Below, in pieces: positions 50,686-63,250 of a DNA stretch of 64,000 nt. Below the pieces are notes generated by a model. It was not told the DNA's origin. It worked only from the letters and a program-made list of their open reading frames with translations, and did not search any database. The DNA lies in contig OY754327.1 in NCBI GenBank assembly GCA_963573305.1, positions 179,250,386 to 179,314,385 of the forward strand, given 5' to 3'. The stretch is from Pyrrhosoma nymphula (lineage: Eukaryota; Arthropoda; Insecta; Odonata; Coenagrionidae). Each line of letters opens with the position of its first letter. Position 1 is the stretch's first letter. A program made the translations under genes and the position numbers.

Positions 50686-52014
50686 TTATCCGCATAAAGA
50701 CAATGAGTAACCGTCATGTACGATGAATTAGTTAAACCTGTTTCACCATTCCCAATGAATGAAATTACAGACATATGGATGTACTAAAGCATAACCAATT
50801 CAGGCTTAAAATACAAGTGACATTACGTTATCATATGCCACCTTCATCTTCTACTTCATGAATGATCTCTATACGGCAGCATATATGCAAACCTTACGAA
50901 ACGGCAGTGTCATAAGTAAACGAGAGGCAGGTATCATCTTAGGAGTAACATCGGAATGTCTCTCGGATTTCGGATTAGATTTAATAGCATGGACTAGAAT
51001 ATAAATTATTCTGAGGCGCTGAGTGATTGCTCAAATAAATTACAAGCACTACAGTCATAAAGTACAACTAAACTCAAAAAACAAACAAAATAGATCCATA
51101 TCTTGAATTTAAATATGTAGCACCATGAATGCCACAAAGCTGTCGCAGAGGCAAGAAGCAAGTTACGCATGTTCCTCCTCGTGTCAGAGGTCCGTCAGCG
51201 TGGGCACGTCCGAGCGATGCATGGAATGAAGAAACATTTTCTCTCTCACGGCCGACTCGTGAAGCTAATGGTAGAAGGGGGCTCAGAGGGCCCGAGGCAC
51301 GTTAGGGGGAAGGGTGAAGGGACGACGAATAACAGAGGAGTCTGGCAGTCTTCGTTTTATTACAGATCGCCTCTATCCTTTCCTCTTCATCGGTGAAATG
51401 CGTGTTCTGGCGACACTACCTAAATTGCCTCGAAAGGCAATCTCAACGTGACCTTTTCTTCGGCCGGCATCCGGCCCAAATGAATGTAAAAATCGTTTGA
51501 ATTGTACATTCATTTGCTTGATTGTGCAGGAAAAGATCTTTGACAAAAGTCATCCTCTGACAAATATGAATAAGAAATAATACACGCAACCGAAGGGGAA
51601 AACCCTAGCGGAATGCAAGGGGTGGCTAGATTCCGCTTCTCATGGAGGAGGGTGACGAGGGAAGTTGAGTTAAAATGAACACTACCCACTCTTCATCCCA
51701 GAGCCTAAGTGTTTACTCTAATGCATCACTAATGCCCCTCTCCCATTCCAAAAGGAATAAAAGCAAAATAAACCTGGATCGGTGCCAGTAGCCGCGCTCC
51801 AAAACACTCTTTTAGAGGAAGCACCTGCTGAGGAAAGCGACGGCGGCAGCTATAAGCCGAGGAGGAGTAGTTTTCACTTCCTCTTCCTTCCGACTTCCTC
51901 TCACCGAAAAACCACCGAGCGTAGCAACCTTGAAAACACTCCTAGCAAGCCAAATTAATTGAGGAAGCGTTAAATTCATCTTCGCCACGGGCCGGCCTAC
52001 GCAAACGAGTCTTC

Positions 52015-52235
52015 TTAAGGCCGTTTTACACGGTACATTTGTTTGTACAAACTCTTCCGTGAACTCTTACATGAGGCAAAATGTATCGTGTAAAAAGGCA
52101 AATTGTATGAACGCTTGTGTGAATGTCTCAATGCCTGCACGGGAAGTAAAACCTATTCTAATTTCGTTTAGACAAACGCACCATCTCACGTACATTCGTT
52201 TGTACAAAATCTTTCATCGTGTAAAACAGCCTTTA
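52015..52235. mobile_element. PIF/Harbinger-type MITE
   Basis: A 215-bp element (52018-52232) flanked by TTA on both sides (52015-52017 and 52233-52235). Terminal inverted repeats are AGGCCGTTTTACACGGT on the left and AGGCTGTTTTACACGAT in reverse complement on the right, 15 of 17 identical. Subterminal tttgtacaaa motifs occur near both ends, and internal gtgtaaaa copies repeat the termini. TTA target duplications fit PIF/Harbinger; no transposase is encoded, so it would move only with a helper. Confidence 0.7.
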
Positions 52236-53189
52236 TGGCGTCTTAGATAAAGAAAGCATGGAGGTACAGTGAAGTGGGATGACGACGAAAATTGCTTCAA
52301 AACTAAGTTTCTACGCGCCAAGAACGTGAAAACAGAAATTCCATGAAAAATGTCCTAGCATTCAATTTTTAAAATAAATAACACTTTTCCGATAGCCGTA
52401 TCAGGTCAGCGATGTCGGCATGGAAGGAAAAGTGTGCCACTTTTGCCTCCCCTCTTTCGTAATTACTAGCGCGGTTGTGCGGAGGGAAGAGTCCTCCCCT
52501 CGATCTCCCACTCTGACTGAAAGAGAGAAATTGAGGGTGGGGAAAGGAATGGAGGATTGGGGGTGTACACAGTGAGAGCCTGTCGCGCGGCGTGATTCTC
52601 CACGGACGGCGATTCGGGGACGCCGACGCAATGACTCGCTCCGCCGCGGCTTCGCTCCCCAACCCACTCTTCCACCTGCCGTCAAGCGTCGACGACATTT
52701 TCTCGAAGAAACAGACCAAAGTGGGAATTACAAGGTCTTATTCCAGCGCGTCGCCTGCCATTTTCACTTCGGGGAGAGTCAGCGCAGGACATACGCCTTC
52801 CATCTCCTTAACCACTCAAAGGAAAGGAAAGAGAGTTTTAATTTTTTATGCTCAAAGGAAACTGTAGAGGGATGGAAACCGCTCTCTTTTTCCTGCAGAG
52901 AGGGGAGGGGGCGGTAAAAGTGGAGGGGTGGGAAAACGGAGAGAGAAGACATTTAAAAAAGTGGAGTGTAATAAAGCGGATCCGCGCACACCCATGACGT
53001 TCGAATGAAAAGTGTCTTCGATGCTTGCGCTTCTTTTTCAATTTCAATTCAATAGGTAAATGTTTATTTCCGCATTTATGATACAAGAAAAAGGAGAAAC
53101 TAAACAAAACAGCTAAAAATAATAAAAAAGTAGAAAACAACAGTAAATGTGAGCTCCCCTAGAGGATTTTGCCTCTTCAGGGAGAGATG

Positions 53190-53330
53190 CTCAGTCACTG
53201 GATTTGGTAAATCGGTATTCTACCTGCGGGAGAGGTTTAGGCCCGGCATTTGCACTTACGGACGGCGGTAAACCCGCGAAAACCGCCATTAGGCCACCAC
53301 AACAAAAATAACTAAATATATAAATAAATA
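53190..53330 (-). mobile_element. Possible retroelement remnant
   Basis: The minus-strand frame reads GLMAVFAGLPPSVSANAG, then PKPLPQVEYRFTKSSD and stops. It looks like the end of a protein because it is not low-complexity and is unlike its surroundings. A taaataaataaa run lies upstream of it on that strand. I cannot place it in a family, and it may be unrelated to any element. Confidence 0.2.
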
Positions 53331-54803
53331 AACTATAAAAATAGGCTACGCGAAACAAAACATAACATGAATATATAGATATAAAATGAAATGAAAAGTC
53401 TTTGGAAATAATTCTTTGGCTAATACCGGGGGAATTCACGTCTTAGGCATGTGATATCACTGGAGGATAATCACTAAAGATCACTGGTGGAATCAATGGG
53501 AGGGGTTCACTGGGGTTGGGTTCCGGTCTCTTATTTTTCGAAGTAGTGGAGCAACCAACCGGGATGGAGGAGAGCGAGAGGTTGAGTCGAAGGGAAAGAG
53601 ACACCGAAGGAAGTTAAACAGCTTATGCGAGAGGGAAGGAAATGAGGAAAAGCGAAGTGCCTTACGCTATGATCCCACCACATGCGGTGGAGATTCTGCT
53701 CCAAAAGGAACGAATACCTACTGAGAGTTATAGTTCCTCGAAATTTCCGATTTCTTCCCTTGGCCAGGGAAAAAAGCGCAGTGCCCATCCCGTATTTCAG
53801 CATTACAAAACAGCTCGTCGATTCTTCTATTCAGCAAACAACTCAAATCCCTGTAATAGACCCCGAATCGTGTACTCTTTTCCCCATATATTGCGTTGTT
53901 GTTGTACTTTTTACTGAAACAATACTAAAAAGTAGTTCAAAATATCTATACGAATGAAATAAAAAATCTATAGAAAAAAATACAAATGCTTTTACTGGCA
54001 CAGCTCCCTAATTTCCAGCTAGTAAAAAAATAAAAATAGTCCATGAGAGAATGCCTATCCAAATTTACATCAATGGATGTTTATTTTACGATTTGAACAT
54101 GATTTTTACGAGACTCTGTAGTCATGAGGCCTGAATATAAACAAATTCAATGACTGGATACCGTGCGGTGCGGGATTACGCGGAATAAAATTCTTGGAAC
54201 AAGATAATTGCTCGAAAGCATTCAGATGAATTACTTGTCACGCAGAGAAAGAATCAGATTTATTTTCAACTACCCAAATAATTGTCCCATTTTAGGGCTC
54301 TGGGAAAATCTAGAAATCCCTTCTCATAACATTCAAAAGCCACTCTATCCCGGCAGACATTTAAGAGAAACTCGGTTTGCCTTAATTTTCATCACACAGT
54401 GAAAACCACTGGGAATTTCAGAAAAAAACAACATAATTTCACAGACTACAGTAAGCCTATCACGAACCTTTGGAATTTCAGCGAAAGGCGAACGGCGGAA
54501 GAGCTATTTAACTTCGTTTAGAAGTATAACTTCGTTTAGACCTTTGATCATTAGAGCCATGGTTAACAGGTTACAAAGCAACGTTTTAAACGTCAACTTC
54601 CAGCAAAAAAATGACGATACAGTACAAAAATTCTGGGGGATAACCACTTTGGATAGAACTCAAGGTGATCATTAACTATTTGATAAAGAGATTATCCACC
54701 ACAAGACACAACATGTTATCCCAATATCCCGTTTCCCTTCACCAAATTTTGAAGTTTATCTATGAATTTATAGAGCACTCCTAACAATGCACTCTAGCTC
54801 TTA

Positions 54804-54816
54804 GGGTCAGTGAAGC
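54804..54816 (+). promoter_or_regulatory. Imperfect IR1 ecdysone-response-like site
   Basis: gggtcagtgaagc matches the EcR/USP consensus RGKTCANTGAMCY except at one position of the second half-site. A single match in 64 kb is likely by chance. Confidence 0.2.
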
Positions 54817-54869
54817 ACTAATCGCTAACCTTGTCTAGGGAAAGGAAGAAATCCAGCGGTCGTATATTC

Positions 54870-55010
54870 AGCATCCAAGTTGTGAGGAAGAGACGGAAAG
54901 ATAGAGAGAGAGGAGGGGATGAGAGAGAGAGAGAGAAAAAAATAGAGTGAGGGGGAGAGAGATGGGAAGAGGGGAGGGACGGAAAGAAAGCAAGGGGAGA
55001 GAGGGACTAC
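54870..55010 (+). repeat. GA-rich tract
   Basis: Interrupted (GA)n and gggga units. No other feature is seen. Confidence 0.55.
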
Positions 55011-56339
55011 TTCCTGCCTAGGAGAACCTAGCAAGCCTTCCAACGAAGCGGAAAACGTCACGGCGAACATCTACTCTCTCAAGCGGGTTTATAATGTCGC
55101 TTACAACCTCCGCCGCATGCAGCTCGTATTTTCTCTCTGTTTCTCCCCCGATGAAGGGAATGTGAAAGGGATCGACCGTGGCCTGCTTTCGATTCGGATG
55201 CTCCAACACACGACACTCAAGTCACATCCCACTCTCACGCCATCATCGCCGAGTGGCAAATAAAAATAGGGGCAATTATCGAGCAAAAGAGCCATGCTAA
55301 GCATCTCCGCCTTTCTTTATTAGGCATGAGGGCAAAAACGTAGAGAGAAGGAATGACTTACAGAGGGAGAGTGAGCATCTTTTCACAAGGTAACCGCTCA
55401 AAAAGGCAGAAGTGTGCAAGTGAAATGGGCTAGTCAAGTGAATCAAATCCTTAAAAAGAGAGAATTTTCTGCTGCAACTGCGCTAACCAAAATCAGAATA
55501 AACGGAGAGGTCAAAATTTACATCACCCCTTTATGCAACCAGTATATGTAGGACTTTAACGAAAACGTGAATTATACGTAATTCTGAGGCAGTAATACGA
55601 GCGTATTTTTCAAGTAAAAATATGTTCTAAGTATGACCAATGAGATGAGTTAGAAAAATCTTTTAAAAAATCATCGCCCAAAAATTGCGTTATACCATAG
55701 AGTAGGCATGAGTATATGCTTACTCAATGGTTATACCTCCAGCGTCTATTCGTTGTTTAGTGAAGTCTACAGGTCAAAGAAGGTCTTCATCGATCTAAAG
55801 ACGACGGTGAAAATGCCAGCGAAATAGCTGTCAACAAAAAACGCGCAGACGCGGGAGAACACCCTGAAAATGAAGAGATCCAACAATGAACTCCACGGAA
55901 GCCTACGATCGGATAATGATTCACCATAAATCAAAATACTTTGGTGCCTTATCCGCCTCATTAACCTACTTAAGAAGAGAGCTTTTATAATTTATACCCA
56001 TATATGTATATTTTCAGCCAATGTTTGTCTCAATTATGAAAGTATGTCGGCTTACGTAGAATACAATAAAACAGCAAAATACCCAAGTTCCCGAGCTATG
56101 ACCACCACGTTAGCACCTAACTTAAGTTTCTGCGCTGGGAACTCCGCAAACCACAACATTAGGCGTAGCTTTTTCGACAGAAGAGTTCTTTACGGATCTC
56201 AGGGATCTTTACGGATGACCGAGGAGAAGTATTTTTCAGAGCTGGAGAGAGCACAGAAGGTAGAGGCCGAAAACTTTTTACTGTGAAGAAGAAGACGAGG
56301 AGAATCTTGATAGGAGGAAGCGGCGGGAAAGGGGTGATT

Positions 56340-56460
56340 CGTGGGCAGCGGAGCAATGGGAGCTGAGGGAAGGACGAAAGGGGCGAGAGAGGACGGAGTG
56401 ATGGGCGAGAGGGCGGAGTGAGGGTTGGGTGTAAAGGGTGGGAAGGGAGGCGAAGTCCAG
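56340..56460 (+). repeat. Purine-rich tract
   Basis: G/A-rich plus strand with gggcgagag-type units. No gene is seen. Confidence 0.45.
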
Positions 56461-56491
56461 ACGCTTGCTCGCGGCAACAGAAACTCCTAAC

Positions 56492-56538
56492 GCCGGACCC
56501 ATGGTACTAACACATGTATTAGTACCATGGCCGGACCC
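56492..56538. repeat. 32-bp palindrome overlapping a 9-bp direct duplication
   Basis: ccatggtactaa (56499-56510) and ttagtaccatgg (56519-56530) are perfect inverted repeats around a central acatgt palindrome. gccggaccc occurs at 56492-56500 and 56530-56538, overlapping the palindrome ends. This could be a small inserted or repaired element. Confidence 0.55.
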
Positions 56539-57534
56539 AACCGCCTGCCTCTCCCACGGGAGGACCTCCGGAAAGTCAAGAAGTGCGTTGGAATACAAAA
56601 ATGTCCCGGAATCCACGGGAATGACACAGCGCCGAAACTTGGGCTTGAAGAACACTGAAAATATACAAGATATTCTCAACTGCCCACGATTCTAGCAAAC
56701 TCTCAAAGTGAGACGATCACGCAAGGAAGAAGAGCCAACTGAGGAAAGAAAAGTGGTGAACTTTTGTAGGGCACCGGTATGCGAAGACACCCACTTTGAC
56801 TCAATTCCGATACCTAGTATAAACTAGAGATCAATGGTAAAACCAAGAGCCATATGGGAATACAGCATGAGAACTGCTAAGGGCAAGGAACTGGCGAGGA
56901 CTGGTAGAACACAGAGAGGAATGGAGGCAAAATTCGTTGGGCGCGAACACGAAAGTCAGGAGATAACGCATTTCACGCAGTGGAATTGATTTATTTAAAT
57001 ACATAAATTAAGCTCAAATAAAGTGTTGGCATTTTTACGCGATGTTCTAGATCAAGGAGCAATAGCAACAAGACCTGTGTGAAGACTTAGATAGAGATGG
57101 ATCAGTTGTACTACAAAATAGAATAAAACAGCTAAGTGCATATAAACACTACCACATTTGCACACCACAAGAAAGATCCAAATAAGTAGAGAACGAGAAG
57201 CAGGAAACATGCAGATACTAGTAGATAGGTTATATCTAAGATACTGAAAAAGCCCCGCCGTGACAAATGATTTGAAGATGAATGCATTTGTAATTTCTCC
57301 CATAAATCACCAATGAGTTGTTTTTCAGAAGGAAAAAAAGTAAAGTGGAATGATTACAAGGAAAAGTAAACTTACAAAAAACATCAACAAAAAGAAAAAA
57401 AACACCAGCAAGGGTATGGGGTAAGAATAAAATCATAAAAACCCTTCCTTCAATACCATTCCCGCTCACGAACCCTCAACTCAAATCTTCCCACCCCCCA
57501 AATAGCTTAACGTTCGCCCTTTCATAACTACGCA

Positions 57535-57600
57535 GGAATCGCTGGATTCTAACGGTGCCGGGTTACTTAACCACCACGCCGACGACAGGAAGATTACGAA
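57535..57600 (-). mobile_element. Possible tRNA-like SINE fragment
   Basis: On the minus strand, gcgtggtggttaag (plus coordinates 57566-57579) resembles a polymerase III A box, and ttagaatcc about 24 bases on could be a decayed B box. The match is weak. Confidence 0.25.
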
Positions 57601-58089
57601 GATACCGACCCATGGCCAAAGAAAAGTTAAAATAACCCCGTTCTCTCTCGTTAAGAGCCGAACACTTCTCCCGCATGTAAAACGTTTTAACTCAAATATT
57701 TTATGACTCTCGAAGCATTTAAATAGAAACAAATAAATAATACACCATTAAGAAGTCAGCACTAAGCTATAGATGATACCGTTTAATGTGGAAATGGCAT
57801 TTGCACATTTATCTGAGAAACCTGTGATCAGGCAATAATATTCTAAAGAATATGAATTTAAAAAATCTCAATTCCCTAAACTTCGAAATAGTCGAATTCT
57901 CACGTTTTGACTCAAATCAAATGACTGACCAAATCTATTGGTTCAATTCATAATAGATCATCAACTACCTAGGGATACTCACACTGAAAAAATCGGTCCA
58001 CTCAAGGGAAGACGAAACTTCAGAGGTAACTGGGTACGTTAAACTTTTATTTGATGCATTTATTGCGAGAATGTCTATCTTTTAGACAA

Positions 58090-58470
58090 GGGAGTGGATG
58101 GGGAAGTAAAAGGGAGGAGGAGTAGTACTAATTGAGGAGTAGGAGCAGGGAGACAAAAGAATGGGTCGAATGGGCGTTTACGTTGCACGAGAAGACATCC
58201 TCTCCCTCCCATGCCCCACCCAATCCTCTTTTTTTTACCGAAGAGGATCCCCCACTGACCCACTTCCCCAGGAGGGGAGCCTTCTCGTAACAGCGCGGGC
58301 GGCACACTCACATGAAAGCGTGGACACACAGAAGTGGAAGAGGAGCTTCTGATAGTTTCGGGAGGAAGAGGTGGCGAAGGGGGCGGGATGGGGGGGGGGG
58401 CGAGGGAGAGGGGAGGCGGTGCCACAAGGGAATGGAAAGAAAGGGAGAAGAACGGAGAGAGAAGGGACAA
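58090..58470 (+). repeat. Mixed tract ending in a G-rich polypurine run
   Basis: Strongest at 58340-58470, with a run of ten G (about 58391-58400). The minus-strand frame through it is Ser/Pro-rich and is not called. Confidence 0.5.
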
Positions 58471-60099
58471 GGGGGTGTAGCTAGGTAGTCGAACAGGTGT
58501 TCAACTCGTCGTACTCATTAGAGGTGGCAACGTCGCAAGGGGGAAACTCCTTTTCCTCTTCCGGAGAAAGGGAACGGCGACTTCCTCAACACGCCGAAAA
58601 TTATGTGACCCGACGAGGATTTTATATCCATTTTTATTTTGCATTCATACGCGGCGGTGTTGCCGAATGAGACACAATCCTCCTCGAGCACTTCCCATTC
58701 CGTCCGCGAGAAGTGGGGGAGTGGGTGGATGTGTCGCCCTATTTATTTTCTCTTACCTTTGACGTGTTTTTCTTCTCCTTTCACTGGCGTAGGGCGGAGG
58801 AGAGTGCTGGGGTCTTTGACGAGGGGTCTTTTGAGGAATGGGAGCGACCCGACTTCCGGCACATCTTTCTCTTATTTGGCTATTCCATTTTTCTCGCTAG
58901 CCCGCCTTCTCTCGCCCATCTCATTAAAAACTGATGTCTAACTTCCTCCCTTCGGATATCCCGTAGAGCGGCTACAGGAGAACGAATACTCAAATCGATT
59001 TTTTACGTGGGCTCATTTCATCGCATAGACTTAATCGAAAGGAAAACTTCAATGGTAGTATCATTGACAGCAGAAATTAGGTCATCCGGTGTCAAATACG
59101 ATATCAAATGGACTCAACAAATTATTGAAATTGAAGACATTGTTTTCTCCCTATTTGATGGACAATCCATTAAAACATGCAATCATGATGGTAGGGTGCA
59201 CAGAGATGAGAAATATTTTGCGTATCAGAGATAACAAGGAAGGTGATTAAACACTACTGAATATAAATGAAAAATATCACAGAATTCAATATATGTAGTT
59301 TCACATCATCCTTAGGAGCACTGAAAGATTACGTTACGTCCTTGGGATAGTACAAAGTACTAACTCATACAGATCGGCATGCATTTGAAGAGATAATTGC
59401 TTTTTTCGTTTTTCCATGTCAGAGCGGCGATTTTCCAACAAAAGAGTAAACGATAACTATTAGTGGATGAGTAGAAATCAGCTACAAAGAGGTCACTAAT
59501 AACCTGGGTTCATACGGAGTCAGGCCTTTTAGTGCAATAGACATGTGAACTGCATGTGAAAAAGTACTTAGGGGTGACAAAGCCATTACCGCTGTGATGG
59601 TAAAAAATTTCAATTTTAATGAGGAACTAAAGTCATTACTTTACATTCACGTATTACATCCCGCAGGAAGAAAACTCGATTCAAGTTGCATTCATTAGTG
59701 CCCGCTTTTTGAAAGTCCGTGGCTCGTAGATATGCATGCATTGCGACCGTACATAGGATATGATCGTTTCGCTTTTCAGCGGCACAAATATGAAACAAAC
59801 TAATAATTGCTTCCCTGGAAAATCTACAAGCCCGTAGCTTCATGGTCGCCAGATTAGTGTTGAACATAGTGCGTGCTCCAGTGGTCTACTGTAACAGTGG
59901 GCAATTTTCAACGGCAATTAAGATTTTTATGGCACCTAGATAAATAACAAGTAATACCTAATGCATCACAAGGTACGCATAAATGCTATGTTTGTGTCGT
60001 TCCTTAATAAACTGAAATATTCAATAATGCACACACGGAAAGTAGTTCCATGTCGCAGCAATCGAAGCAATGCAAACAACAATTGCGCCGGATCACTTT

Positions 60100-60560
60100 T
60101 GCACTTTTCCTCCTTCCCCTCCCCGATCCCCTCCGACTCTTTCCAAATGCATCCCCCTCTCCTGCCCTCGCCTCGCTCCCGGCCAAACGCCGGCCGGCAG
60201 GATCCCATCCAACCTCAATCCCTCCCACCCGTCCCCCTCAATCCATTCCCCTCGCCCCACACAACAACCCCACCCACCCCATGCGCGCCCGGCTCGCGCA
60301 ATGTCTATACCCAGCAGCGACCCACTTACCCGATTCCCCGCAGCCGCCCCCTCCCCTTCTCCCTTACACCTTCCCAGCCCACCCACCCACGCCCCACCCC
60401 CCTTTCTCGCAACCCCGACCACCTCTCCACTCCACTCACTCTCCATTACTAAACACCACATCCACACATCGGAGGGGTACACATGCCCTCCCCTTCCCGC
60501 CCCCTCTTCCCATCCATTCGCCGCGGGGCCCTCCTCTAACCCTCATCCCCAACCCATCTT
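60100..60560 (+). repeat. Polypyrimidine, C-rich tract
   Basis: C/T/A-rich plus strand with very little G and Pro/His/Thr-rich frames up to 211 codons in several phases at once, which is characteristic of compositional bias. Confidence 0.6.
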
Positions 60561-61779
60561 CCCGACAGCTCCTCTCGCAAAGTACCACTACTCACTCAAA
60601 GATCGCTCTTACACGACCTACCGCCTAATCTGCGAGTTCGTAATGATAGCAAGCCCAGGAGTGGATGGAGGGACGGGGTGTGGGGCGGGAAAGAGTGGAG
60701 AATGAATGGAGGGAGGGCGATATGAGGGGTAACAGGTTGCAAATCAAGCCCACGAGAACAAATAACTCGCTCTTATGCGCATGCATCTCCCACCTCCCCG
60801 ACTATTTCACTTCTATCGCCCTGATTAGACAAGAGAAAAAACCGACATGGGTATTTCTTAAGGGCGAACATTAATTAGGATATAATGAAATAAATGAAAA
60901 AATCTAATGCAAGGGCATCACAAAGGTAGTACCATGTGATACCCTGTTATAATATCTATTGCGCCGACGGCCTGGCGTTTGAATGCGTTATATCGCAACC
61001 TTCTTCCTATACTTTCTATTGCACTAAACCTATATCCGATAGAGTTAATCCCACTCTCAGGCAACTCACCGTATTCTACAGATACTGACACATCCACACA
61101 CGCATGGGGGCAAAAAGTTAGCATGCACCGAAGTGGGATAAATATTTCTCAGCTCCAAGGAGAGATTGCTTCCAACGCCTACTGAGGCAAGGGGAGGGTA
61201 TGACCGATCTCCCGCTTCATCAATCGTTACGAGGGAAACGAGTCAGTTATGTGCAGTGGAGAAGGTTTATTCATGGATTGTAGGGACAGAGATTCCAGAA
61301 TTTGCGAGAGTTTAAAAACATCATTTCAGTTGAACTTCTACGCACTGATAAAGTTGACGACCGCACGGCAAACCTGGTGGAAAAGGAGACCAAAAAAGTA
61401 ATTTTCGACGAGGGAATGGGAATATACGGCGCGAAACTTTTTCTTTAACGAAATCTAAGACTGCACCTGAATAGATACCGGCACTAACGGTTGCCATGCT
61501 TCGCGATTATAAACAAAAAACAATTACAAGTTAGAATTGAATATAATAAATAATGAACAAAAATACTTTCTTTTCTGTCCAAGGGGACTCGGTAAGATTC
61601 GTGTAGATTAGAATTGGGCAAGTATTCTAAGTAAAAGAGACATCCAAATGAAGTCGCAGTCATTTCAAAAGGTGAGTGCCATTGTGTACTGAGAAATAAT
61701 AGTTTCCTCGCTCACCGCAGAGCCAGTTCTGGAATGTTACGAAGTACGTGAAGGAGGAAGTAAGTCGGATAAAAATACG

Positions 61780-62100
61780 AGCGTGCGCGCACATGCACGG
61801 TGGCTGCTCTGTGGAGGGGGCGGACGGCAGAAGGGCGGATATTGCGGAAATCGGCATTAGAATCCGTTGCGGAGCTCAAGCGGCGTCGGCCGTCGTCGCT
61901 GCGCACCGAACACATCGAGGTTTCTCAACAGCATCGTGGGATGACGGAAGGGTCACGGCGAGCCAGTGACTCAACACATTGAGTGAGAGAGAGCGCCTCT
62001 CTGCTTGTTATCGCCAACGCATTTTTTCTCCTCCACCGTCCTCCGTCTCTCTCTTTCCTCTCCAGCAATCTTTCCGCCACCGCGGAGATACGCGTCCGTG
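61780..62100. other. CpG-rich island, candidate promoter
   Basis: CG-dense sequence from 61780 to 61960 (gtgcgcgcac, gcggcgtcggccgtcgtcgc) followed by GA and TC runs. It stands out from AT-rich flanks. A promoter or 5' exon of the E74-like gene is possible, but no exon is recognised. Confidence 0.3.
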
Positions 62101-63102
62101 ATATCAGCGCTCGTGGCTTGCATGCGAAGGGGACGAAAAATCTGGAATCCCAAAACGAGAAAGGACACACTTTTTATCTGACGTGTAGCAAGATGCGGTG
62201 AGAAGGCAGGAGGTGACACAAGAATGCTCCATCCATCACAAATCCTCCGTCATAACTAAAGTCAAGAACATCCTTACAAATTCCATCGAGTCAACTAACA
62301 CATCCTCAAAAATTGGAGACCTAAGAGATGGCCATGCCAAGTCAGATTCTCCAGCAGCTTATATTTCTATTAAGAAATTAAATCAAATCTTTTCAGTCTA
62401 ACAAGTTAAGGACTGATGACATCAGTTCTTGAATCGTATCAGACCAGAGAGGAAACAAATCTCTTGAAACTATTTTAAAATAATGTAAACAGCGATTCCA
62501 TGCCAAAATGAATGCACTCCGCGAAGCTAACGATATGAGGGGAAACGACCAATTGTAATAGCTACATTTTTTCATTTAAGCAGCGTTTCCACAAAAAGGA
62601 GGATGTGTCGAGGTTATAATGCATAATAGAGTTATCCAGGTGGGAAGAAGAAAGCAAAAAAGAGTGTGAAATCAGAGGATAACACTGTTGAGAACATATA
62701 CGAAGCGAAAACTTGGTCCGTATGCAAAATAATAGTAATTGGATCCGGAAGAGGTGACAGCACAGGAAACCACGGAATAGTAGAATAATCCTGCCATTCA
62801 CACCTTTTACAGTAACACATCGTTGTCATCTACGCGTTGGAGATGAGCGTTTGACTATCGCGATAACGATAAAGAAACAAGAAGACGGAGGAAATGCTTC
62901 AAGGGAGAAGGATGTGGCATAACAAGGGCCCTATACGCCAAGTATTGACGCTACCTCTTTGAGTAGGCGGGGGAGGAGCATCAGGGTGCACGAGAGATGA
63001 AGGAAGCGGGAAGAATAGAGATTAAGGAAAAGAGTTTTAAAAAAGGAGGGAGGACCGATATCCCAAACAATGGGACGATACAATGCATGTAACCTATTTC
63101 CC

Positions 63103-63116
63103 TGACCTCGTGAACC
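63103..63116. promoter_or_regulatory. Direct repeat of nuclear-receptor half-sites (DR2-like)
   Basis: TGACCT, two bases, TGAACC. In reverse complement this is GGTTCA, cg, AGGTCA. EcR/USP can bind direct repeats; the match is short and unproven. Confidence 0.2.
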
Positions 63117-63230
63117 ATTATAGGTTAGGGATATATATTTTTGACACCCCTCTCGCACCCATTCACTGCCTCTCTGTGTCTCCCCTTCCCTCGTTCTCCC
63201 ATGCCAATTCTCGCAATTTGGGCCGTCGAC

Positions 63231-63250
63231 ATGATGACGATGATGATGGC
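63231..63250 (+). repeat. (GAT)n-like microsatellite
   Basis: atgatgacgatgatgatgg, a short imperfect trinucleotide run. Confidence 0.6.

Noticed and set aside
52592..52867. Plus-strand open frame with a normal-looking amino-acid mix
   Set aside because: No family recognised; the overlapping minus-strand frames look equally plausible, and there is no splice or promoter support.
60070..60705. 211-codon plus-strand Pro/His-rich open frame
   Set aside because: The same C-rich DNA is open in two other phases, as expected of compositional bias and not of a gene.
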